A DNA stretch of 64,000 bases from Bugula neritina (taxonomy: Eukaryota; Bryozoa; Gymnolaemata; Cheilostomatida; Bugulidae): contig OZ037765.1 in assembly GCA_964035545.1 (NCBI GenBank), positions 9,390,698 to 9,454,697 on the forward strand. Reading direction: 5' to 3'. Below the pieces are notes generated by a model. The model searched no databases and had not been told where the DNA came from. It was given only the letters and a program-made list of their open reading frames with translations. A program made the translations under genes and the position numbers. Positions 55,923 through 64,000 of the stretch are shown here, piece after piece. How positions within the stretch are numbered: the stretch's first letter is position 1; every line of letters begins with the position of its first letter.

Positions 55923-58780
55923 TCACCTCTCAGTTCTTGTAGGCATCATTGAACCTTTCTTTGAATTTTGTTGCCTCTTCTTTTTTACATATGAGTCTAA
56001 TTGTCCTTTTTCTTTCAATTCTTTATATTTTTCTGCTAATACCAGCTTCTGTTTTTCAGCTAAAATATCCATAAGAAAGTGAGCTACTGTTTGATTATGC
56101 TTGACACTTATATTCAACAAACTGTTGAAGTATTCCAACAGTAAAAAACAAACTACAAATTTTACATAGCTACATATAAAGTTACAGTTTCATATAAATT
56201 GGCATACATCAAAGACTTAAATTGTTTATATTGGAGTTTTTGTTTAGTAAAAAAAGAATGCAAAATTATTCATTTTTCAACTATTTATGACATGCAAGCA
56301 ACTTGAACACATTTTAAAAAGTTTTGGAGTTTCTACAATTGGTTTAGTCTCAAGTTTAATAAAGGATCGTTATAATGCAAAACATCCAAAATCAAATTAT
56401 ATGTATTATATTGTTGGAAATAATTGTGTAACATTCTGGATATAAAAAAAATCTATCATTAATGAAGCGCACAATCTGCAGGTTAAATGGCTCTGCACAC
56501 CTTTTCAACATTCAATATATTTTGATTTTAGGCTCTGTATGTTAAATGTAAAATGCTAGTATATATGAACATTTCACTATGCTGTAGATGAAATAAATCT
56601 ACACTTGAATACTTTATACAACTGAACTCTGAAAACACAACAAATAAAAAGTTCTAGAACTTAAAATTCAGAAAATATCTAAAGTCTATAAACATAATGA
56701 AACTTACATGATTTCAAGAAAAACGGTTTTCTTCCTTCTTTAATGGCTTGCTTACGTTCTTCTTTTAATCTCTGCTCGACTGTATCATCAACAATAACTT
56801 TCTTTTTTGCTGCTTTTCGTTGCCCCTGCAAAAATTCATTAGCCAACAGCATAATATTCCATATTGATAAATAGTAAAAATCTGTGATAAATTAAAATTT
56901 ATCACAGATCTTTACATACATGCAATGAAATTGTTTTAAAAGCTATAGTTCTAATGTTTTAAAAATCTAACATATAATAAATGTCCAAATCATAAAGAGA
57001 AGTTAGATTGATTTTCCAAGTTGTTACCAATAGAGCCCTAAAAGAAAAATAATTGCACACCCTACATACCCATAATTGTAAAATACAAAACCATGCAGGC
57101 AAATTAATAACTTACCAATCTAGTGAGCATATCTTTGGCCCTTCTTCTTGTTTCCTCATCCAAACCTTCATCTTCAGCTATTTTACTCACAGCCTAAAGA
57201 GAACTTACTCATATATATTAACAAAAACTAGCAATTTAGTTTCGTGTAGAAAATGCATCTACAGATACACTGTTACCATACATGACTCACCTTAAATTCC
57301 TTGGCTTTTAGCTTGTCTATAAATTTATATGATCTTTTAAATAGTTGCTCATTAAATTCACCAGACAAGTCATCAAACCGTGGATCCCGAGTAACTCTCT
57401 TCTGTGATGCCAGCTTTGAGAGGTTGGGAGGTCGTTTAGAAGATACTTCGACAGGTCTAAATAAGACAAACATCTCAATGGTGTGTGGGTTTGGTGAGTC
57501 AACATTGACTAATGTACTCTGTTGGTTATTGATGCACTAGGAAGTTACGCAATCTAAAGGGCAGTTGTGATATTTACCCATAATTCCTGGATCTGTTTTT
57601 TGAGGAAGGTCCTGTATGCAACTTTTTCAACCCAAATTTCTTATTAAACCTAAAATTGAATAATTATTGAGATATTAGTAGAATTCTACTACAGCCGTCT
57701 AAATGGAAAAGAAATATTACTAGAATTTTACCACCATTACATGTGTTAACTATAGCACAACTTACTGTTTAATACCCAACTTATTGCGAAGGCTTTGAAC
57801 TTCTTCAAGAGACATGTCTGACAGGGCTAAAACAGAGAGACATAAGCTATAACACCATAGTTAAAAAACTAAATGATGCAACGAATCTAATGGATACCCA
57901 CTCAACAAATGCATATATTTGTTAGAACATATGGTTGTATTATAGCCATACCATAATCACCAACTTATATCTGAACTTGAAATAATACAGACTATTTTTT
58001 GTACACAACAGAACATAATAACAAGGACAAAAATAAATAGAAATAAGAACGGAGCTAAAGGGACAAACTATTACATTTCTAAAAATTGGGTTGAAGCAGA
58101 AAATACTTGAAGACATTAAATTACTTGCTATTCAGCTAATTGAAGTTAAAAGGCCTGATGTCATACAGCTGTTAGGTTTAAGCTTACAATAACTTTCATT
58201 TATATATACATTATGCTGGCAGTCAATTTTATGTTTTGTGACCTATTTACTGAAATACAAAGAAGAAATTAAAACTAAAACATGAGCATAAGTAGACAAG
58301 ATACAAACTGGTGCAGTTTTCACATATTCAAATATAAAAATCCTTTTCCACACACTTAATTTATAAAATTTAATATACATTTGCCATAACTTGACTAAAC
58401 TATTTTTAACAATTCTCAATTTTCTTTAAACATTAACAGTCGGTTTATTGAATTTAATATCTATTATAAATCAGGTAGCTATAAAAACCTGCCTGTACCA
58501 CACTGTGTTTATTATAATTATATTGAAAAAGGGTGTCCAAACCCAAATATTTGTGGCAGTTTAGTTATAGCAATTTATTTAAATTTTTGTAAGTTTCTAG
58601 TGCTTTCAGATATAAGAAACACTATTTTGCTGATTAATTTAGCAAAAGAATTATACAAAGCAAATACTGAAAAATAATTTTAGATAAGTAAATCTTGAAA
58701 AAATAGTAACAAAATACATTGAAAACAAGCTTACACTGATGACCACTGGTCCCTTCATCATCTTCTAATACACTTGCCAT
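55923..58780 (-). CDS. RRP36: rRNA-processing protein RRP36
   Basis: RRP36 is a nucleolar protein needed for early cleavages of pre-rRNA on the way to 18S rRNA (90S pre-ribosome). Exons: 58780-58735, 57826-57766, 57649-57578, 57456-57291, 57193-57116, 56825-56708, 56059-55923; 225 codons in one continuous frame. The family core is RVTRDPRFDDLSGEFNEQLF, followed by YKFIDKLKAKEFK. A basic helical region contains EGRKPFFLKSSEKQKLVLAE and KYKELKEKGQLDSYVKKKR, the hallmark C-terminal block. The start is the ATG at 58780 (MASVLEDDEGTSGHQ), giving an acidic N terminus as in homologues. The lysine-rich composition suits nucleolar localisation. It is convergent with the P450 gene. Confidence 0.93.
56878..56914. 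repeat. short near-perfect palindrome
   Basis: AAATCTGTGATAAATT and its complement AATTTATCACAGAT are separated by two bases in an RRP36 intron. It would form a hairpin with about 16 bp arms. Confidence 0.8.
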
Positions 58781-59644
58781 TCTACCTAGAAGTGGGGAAA
58801 ACAAAACCAGTAGTCAGCTAGGTACACCATCTTCAATAAAATATTTGCTATTTGGCAATAACTAATAACTATATCAACCGGTTTTTTTTTAATTTTAAAA
58901 GTGACAGTGAAGACACAATTCATCTGCTTAAAATTTAGCAGAAAAAATTTGGTCACTTTTTAGTTTACAGAACATACTCCAGTAAATATTTAGTAGCAAG
59001 TCACATTTTTAAAAATGGAAACACGTGAGTTTAGAATTTACATTAATGCAATATTTTGGCAATGTGTATGTTATTTTATCAAGCAATAAATAGCATTCAA
59101 TAGTGTATTCAACTACCAAAACATTATACTAGAATAACTAGGTGATATACTGATGTCAAAAATATTGTATATGGGCCTATAGTTTAATGGCAGATACAAT
59201 TACATTTAAACAAACAATGGTACAGCAATGTGTGCACTTAAATTTAAAAACACTAATCGTTCTATGATAAGAACTTACAACCTTATAACAAACAAACCGC
59301 TACATAACTGCAGAAAATTGATGCCATGAACAGTTGAATAATATTAATGATGAACGCCTTCCAGTTTGAGTTTCTATGAGAAAATTTTAACAAATTTTAA
59401 TTAGGCATTTGCACAGTTCATTGATTTTCAGAACGAAGATAAAAATTAGATTTATGATATACGGCTATACCAATATTTCATTAGTATTTTAATTTGATTT
59501 TGTATAACTAAGTATTAAGATTCAAGTTTAATAATAATTGTAAGTGTATTAACTTTAAGTACTAGCAGTATCACTACTACTTATTAGTGCAACTAATGTA
59601 ATAGTAATACTAATAATACTATTAGTATTACTATTGTAGTAATT
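58781..59644. other. intergenic, RRP36 upstream to LTR element
   Basis: RRP36 5' side. AT-rich, with no exon recognised. Short (TAGTAT)-type repeats lie at 59570-59645 directly against the LTR end. Confidence 0.5.
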
Positions 59645-59986
59645 TGTGCAATTACTGAGCGTGAGTTATTTACTTGCGTATAGTTAGCTGGTTATTCTGC
59701 TAGCAATTACTAGGGTAGCTGTCGAGTAATTATATTTATTATCCACAATAAAGCATAAAACAAACATCACATCAAATTATCCTATACATCAGTCAACTAC
59801 TAACACATGTTACTACTTCAAGCCTCCGCTTACAACAACGTGATATAATGTTAATAGCCCGGGAAGTGTCACGTGAATCGGAAGCATATCTTCCGGAGCT
59901 GCTAATTGGTTGCTACATAAGGGCTAAGTATTCCAAGAGTAGGGAGAGGGCGATTCCCGTATTTGTACTTTGCACTACTCACTACA
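59645..59986 (-). repeat. probable 3' LTR
   Basis: On the minus strand it begins TGTAGTGAGTAGTGC directly after the polypurine tract (59987-59996) and could end TCAGTAATTGCACA at 59645, giving TG...CA termini and about 342 bases. AATAAA on that strand is at 59740-59735. The inner edge is well supported; the outer edge is inferred because the partner LTR is not visible. Confidence 0.55.
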
Positions 59987-60278
59987 CCGCCCCCCCAGCA
60001 GAAAGCCCTACTTTCTGATAACACAATAAAAAAACACATAATGAAAAACTATACAATAATCCAAGAAGAAAAACATACATAAGTAAACCCACAAAGAGGA
60101 AGAAAAGAAATAGTTGCACGACAACATTTATGTACAGAAGAAAACAGGGTGATCGATCACACACATCTAGTCAGCTATTAAGAGAGAGGGTGCTTACCAG
60201 CACACGGGCCAATGTCGGAGCACTCGTCACTTCCCAGACGAAATACAGCTCTACGAAGGGTGCCTATCCCAGGCATAC

Positions 60279-61034
60279 TCATTGGGTGGACTCTGACTCT
60301 TGTAGCGAGCGTGCTCTGTGTCGAGCCTGTCGGGCACGTAGCCGCCTCTTCAGTCGCCCCACTGAGTCCTTCAACTGGTATAGACCTGTCGTCGTATCCA
60401 GCAAGTCAGGGGCAAGTTGTGTGAACTCGGCTTGGAGTCTTACAAGCCGCTCTTCTACATTAGCCAACTGGCTAGGCCTTGGCGGGGTTGTAGTAGTCTC
60501 TGTTAGAGGGGGTATTGTTGTTTCTTCTACTTCTGGGGTGTTGCTAGGGTTGACGGGGGTAGGAGACGGGCCCTGAACCATAGGGGACTTATGGCGGGCG
60601 GATAGCAGCAGTACGTGGAACCCTGACGCTAGTGCGGCCAGGGTGATAGCCTTCCTGATGACTGGCTTGATGGCATCCAGGTATAGGGGGAAACTGTCCT
60701 CATCAACAGTGTGGTTCTCTCCGGCGAAGCAACTCAGCTTATGTACTGTCACGGGATACGGGTAGACGTCGTGGAACCCGCAGGGACAGAAGTGGAGTAG
60801 GAAATGGGCGTCTACATGTAAACGCAGGGAGCGGTGTGACGGGCACTCCTCAAAGCAGACCTGGCAGGTTCGGTGGGGTCCACTGGGTCCCCAGGCTTCC
60901 TCAATTCTCCTTTCCGTCGTGGGTGACACCCAACGGTGTCGTCGACGGAGCACCACGGGTATGCCATTCTCCATTACAGGCTCCTCTTCCATAGGCAGAG
61001 AGGTTGGCTGGTCCCGTGACCGGGAGGTGGTCAC
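60279..61034 (-). CDS. third ORF of the LTR element, Cys/His-rich with hydrophobic segment
   Basis: A 251-codon intact ORF in the position where env-like genes sit (after pol, before the 3' LTR). I do not recognise the family. Visible features: a cluster C57-x2-C60-x3-C64 with H73 and H77, then C83, C85, H98, C102 and H108, suggesting one or two zinc-binding fingers; a hydrophobic stretch at about 128-145 (KAITLAALASGFHVLLLSA); a Thr/Pro-rich linker at about 155-190; and a heptad-like helix with an Arg-rich end (LKRRLRARQARHRARS). It has no signal peptide. The mix could suit a nucleic-acid-binding or membrane-associated accessory protein. Intactness next to a deleted pol is notable. Confidence 0.7.
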   Translation of the reverse strand: MTTSRSRDQPTSLPMEEEPVMENGIPVVLRRRHRWVSPTTERRIEEAWGPSGPHRTCQVCFEECPSHRSLRLHVDAHFLLHFCPCGFHDVYPYPVTVHKLSCFAGENHTVDEDSFPLYLDAIKPVIRKAITLAALASGFHVLLLSARHKSPMVQGPSPTPVNPSNTPEVEETTIPPLTETTTTPPRPSQLANVEERLVRLQAEFTQLAPDLLDTTTGLYQLKDSVGRLKRRLRARQARHRARSLQESESTQ

Positions 61035-61556
61035 TCGAGTGTGATCTGAAAGAGTAGCAGTGTTAAAGATTATACACTGAGGTACCGTCGGCGTGTACAG
61101 CCTGACCGGTACTCTGTTCAGTTACACTCGTGAGATTCAGGCTAATGAATAGTTGATGGAGAACACACTCGCTATGACAGATTATTTAAAATCAAAGTCG
61201 ACGTGTATTCCCACCACTGTTTATCATTATCGAATCTCCAGCTCGCTAGCTAGTGTAGCTAAAGCTGACTGATGCAGTCTAGTTATCGTACCAAAAACAT
61301 AATTAACTCACCCTTCGATCCAGAATAGTAAGACATTTTGGAATGAGAGCGGTAAATGATTACTGTTTACTGGCACGTCTACTCTTGACTGCATCAACAT
61401 AGGAAAAGACCGGACAGCGTGGTTGTGAAACGTGACTAGGGCTTTTCACTTCCAGTGGATGAATCTCGTGTGAGATTCCGCCGAGGCAAAAGTTGAGATT
61501 TTTGTGGTGATCACAACTCCCACGGCTCTTTGCCTGTTTTCCCATGCGAGGCCTCT
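61035..61556. other. element interior between pol remnant and third ORF
   Basis: About 520 bases of the LTR element. A minus-strand frame of 61 codons at 61360-61545 is open but matches nothing I know. A splice acceptor or internal promoter for the third ORF could lie here; none is evident. Confidence 0.4.
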
Positions 61557-63719
61557 CTAAACTTTCGTACTGCCGCTTATACCGCGGTCACGTACACAGT
61601 CTCTGAGACACGCTGGAAGTTGCCTAGTGTGTGGTCCTGGTCCTACGTTGGTATCTCCTTGCGGAGCCCCTCCCACGGGGGGTTTTTGCACTTCCGGACC
61701 TGTTTCTGGTTCCGGAAGTGGTGGTGATGGCAGGCTTGACGTTGGGGGCGGTGGGCGCACTTTCAAGGACGGAAGTGGCCTTCCTCGCCTCGCCAAGTCT
61801 TCCTGACGTGTCATGGAGGTGTTTCCGGCCAGGTTGACAGTCTCCGCCTGCCGAGACCTTCTCGCACAATGCGTCTGCCGCCCCGCTTCACCAGGGAGAC
61901 GGCTATGCTTGTTGGTCTGGCAGACTTTGCACCGTCTCACTCTGCGCCGGATATCCCGTTCCATGTTGGGCCAGTACCACCGGAGTTGTAGCTTGGTGAC
62001 CACCCCTTGGACTCCTCCGTGAGTCTCCTCGTGGGTGTCTTGTATCAACTTCCGGCGGATGGCAACTGGGCAGACAACCCTCTTCTTGGCTGGCTGTCTG
62101 CTGTTGGCAACCAAGGTCATGGTCAGCAGACCATCTGGCCCGACCCGCAGAGAGCTCCAACGTTGACAGTACAGCCGTAACTCGGCGCATCCCTGTCGCC
62201 GTTGTTTACTACTGGGTCGTCGCCCTTCCTGTTTCGCTCGGTACACGTCGGCTACCACCCCAGGAAGGCATTCCTGGAGCTTCGGCAGCTCCCTAACGTT
62301 ACCAGCCCATACAGGTTTGGCGCGGAGGCTCTGGACAGCCTCCGGGGGCGTGTCAGCCCTCTGTTGGAGTAGCTGAGCAGGGGCGGTCCTCGCCGCCCGT
62401 GGTACCTCACGACAACCTGCTCTATTTAGGCGGGCTCCGTGGTCTGTGTGGCGGAATGCCTCACTGTACCCATGTGGCAACCTAGCCATAGCCTGGCGCT
62501 TTCCGTTGCCTGTGCAGCCACGTGTCCCTGGAGGAGGGGAGGCGTGGGTTGGGACGGTCCTCCGCCCTCGAGACGGGCTCTGCTGAGGACCTTCCGTCGT
62601 AGCTCCCGACGACGGCCCAATGGCTTCCTCCTGGACAGGATGGAAGCGACCCAGCATGGATCTGGGTGGTAGGTCTACTGTCTCTGAGAAGGGGTTGACA
62701 CACTGCACTGAGATCTCTCCTTGTCCCGTAAGCCGGCTAAAGCTATGGGCAAGTTGGACTCTCGAGTGCGTACTTTCGACAACTCCCAACTTAGAGGTTT
62801 GGCCACCGTCTACCTTGCAGCGGACGGTAGCCCGGGAGTGGCCTGGTATAGTACAGCTCCGTACTACCTGCACTGCTCCCGCTAGAGGACGACCAAACTT
62901 ATCGACACAAGCGAGCTCCTTGTCGCCCATGATCATCGCAGATTTACTGAAATCGATGCGACATCCGTGTCGATGTAAGAATGGCATCCCGAGGATGGCA
63001 TCCTCGTTGAGCTGCCCGACGATAAACGTCTCTTGGATGGCCTGGTTACGGACGTAACCAGTTAGCTCAATAATGCCGTAGAAGGGAATGCACGACCCGT
63101 CTGCCAGGGTGCCATGATCCCCCTCATACGGTGCCAACCCGTCCTTGACCTTAGCGCTGAGGGTGTCAAAGAATTGACGGCTAAGGAGGTTGGTGGTGCA
63201 GCCTGAGTCCAGGAGGAAGTTGGCAGGCTTGCCGGCTAGCTTTCCTGGTAGGAAGTAGCTACTTCCGTGTGGCTGCAGTCGTGTGTGCCGTGGTTGCACC
63301 TCCCTCGCTGTGGGTCGAGGGGTCCACGGTTGGCGGCGACTATTGACCAGCTGCCGAGGTTGGGGCGGTACGCCTTGTGGCGCCTGTACCGTTTCCCTCG
63401 CAGGCTCTGTGGTCAACCGTCTGCCGGCTCCGTGTTGGTGCTGGAGTGGCGTAGAGGACCCAGGCGGCGAGTGGCTTGAGCCTACTTGCCGCGGGGGTCG
63501 CCACTTCACAGCATCTCCGCGCGGCGCCCAGCGGGGCGACAGACGCGCGGGCCTCCCTGGGTGATTCACAGACGGCCCGCAGGAGGTGGGAACATCTGCG
63601 GGCCGTGGTAGTTTAACCCTTGTGGGAGCTGAGGGCAGTTCCCCTGGAAATGTCCTGGCCTTCCGCATCCCCAGCAGAAGTGGTGCCCCATGCCTGGTGA
63701 TTGTACCTGCGGCCCGCAA
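61557..63719 (-). pseudogene. pol remnant: retropepsin and integrase zinc finger, no RT
   Basis: One open frame of 720 codons, but domains are missing. Residues about 155-270 are a retropepsin-like aspartic protease: active site LLDSGCTTNLLS (usually DSGA or DTGA), then DAILGMPFLHRHGCRIDF with the ILG flap partner. Residues about 555-605 are the H2C2 zinc finger before integrase: H-E-E-T-H, YWPNMERDIRRRVRRC and CQTNKH. Between them (about 370-530) the text is Arg/Pro-rich, and YSEAFRHTDH is the normal protease-RT linker, but RT, RNase H and their YxDD box are absent. After the finger the DDE core is also absent; the C terminus is Pro-rich and out of the family's usual frame. Two internal deletions plus frame shifts explain this. 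The continuous frame is probably helped by high GC. Confidence 0.75.
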
Positions 63720-64000
63720 GGCTCACGGGCAGTATCTACCTGGCTTGGGGAAGCTAATGTGGTGACCAGTTTATCTAGCATGTCAGTCATCTGTGCGACT
63801 TTTGACGCTAGTGACATCTGGTTCACATTAGCCACCGCGGAGGGTTCCGCGTTTGGTTCGGCGTGAGCAGTAGTGTGCTCCGTGGTCACCTGGCGGGAGG
63901 CCACGCGGTTGCGGTGCATATGAGTCGCCAAGAGGTAGGCTTCTCCCACCGCAAGTGCATCTTCGACTGTGGTGACTCCCCTCGCTTGGAGTTGATGGTG
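63566..64000 (-). CDS. gag C-terminal part with zinc knuckle (5' part outside window)
   Basis: The frame is open to the window edge and stops at 63566. It contains a Gln/Ala-rich capsid-type segment (VEDALAVGEAYLLATHM), a helical stretch ending SLASKVAQMTDMLDKLVTTL and one CCHC knuckle, CWGCGRPGHFQGNC, which in Gag binds element RNA. It overlaps the pol frame by about 154 bases in the -1 frame, the usual gag-pol arrangement for frameshift expression. Confidence 0.75.
   Translation of the reverse strand, partial: HHQLQARGVTTVEDALAVGEAYLLATHMHRNRVASRQVTTEHTTAHAEPNAEPSAVANVNQMSLASKVAQMTDMLDKLVTTLASPSQVDTAREPCGPQVQSPGMGHHFCWGCGRPGHFQGNCPQLPQGLNYHGPQMFPPPAGRL

Larger units (their letters stand above)
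59645..64000 (-). mobile_element. Ty3/gypsy-like LTR element, internally deleted, cut by window edge
   Basis: Read on the minus strand the order is gag end with zinc knuckle, protease, H2C2 integrase finger, a third ORF, polypurine tract (GGGGGGGCGG) and LTR. The element is far richer in GC than the host DNA, a sign of separate origin. No reverse transcriptase or RNase H motif lies between protease and the integrase finger, and the integrase DDE core is absent after the finger. This copy is therefore non-autonomous. The 5' LTR and primer-binding site are outside the window. Confidence 0.85.

Noticed and set aside
60130-63564. Several plus-strand open frames across the LTR element
   Set aside because: They are antisense shadows in GC-rich DNA of the minus-strand gag, pol and third ORF.

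Overview
The window is nuclear DNA of a multicellular animal. Every recognisable gene is split into short exons by AT-rich GT-AG introns (two look GC-AG), and a tandem-domain receptor tyrosine phosphatase is a metazoan marker. The host DNA is strongly AT-rich and full of microsatellites and short inverted-repeat elements. It looks like an invertebrate; the sequence alone does not fix the phylum. A lophotrochozoan would fit, but that is a guess.

Layout: 1-5740 (-) centriole cartwheel protein SAS-6, 3' end outside the window; 6926-15063 (-) anaphase-promoting complex subunit 5; 17829-19475 (+) class I SAM-dependent O-methyltransferase of the COMT/caffeoyl-CoA type; 21460-about 35530 (-) a receptor-type tyrosine phosphatase with two PTP domains, both with serine at the catalytic cysteine position; 36725-41066 (-) an ankyrin-repeat DHHC palmitoyltransferase; 42927-44640 (+) Sm-D3; 44932-46264 (-) ENY2/Sus1; 48784-55374 (+) a CYP4V-type cytochrome P450; 55923-58780 (-) the rRNA-processing protein RRP36; 59645-64000 (-) the 3' part of a GC-rich Ty3/gypsy-like LTR element that lacks reverse transcriptase, RNase H and the integrase core and carries a third ORF of unknown function.

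The exon models were built by hand. Wherever both ends of a gene are visible the exon lengths sum to a multiple of three: 756 codons for ANAPC5, 221 for the methyltransferase, 724 for the visible part of the phosphatase, 562 for the palmitoyltransferase, 130 for Sm-D3, 99 for ENY2, 508 for the P450 and 225 for RRP36. The genes are unrelated housekeeping or signalling genes and do not form a pathway. Two convergent pairs (SNRPD3/ENY2 and P450/RRP36) have 3' ends close enough for their transcripts to overlap.

Mobile and repetitive content: a family of about 115-165 bp inverted-repeat elements (eight copies), a second TA-flanked family (two copies in opposite orientation in introns of two genes), one 350 bp element with about 72 bp perfect terminal inverted repeats, a 32 bp minisatellite of about 13 copies, and many degenerate three- and six-base repeats. 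No rRNA, tRNA or CRISPR array was recognised. The most interesting item is the tandem pseudophosphatase receptor.
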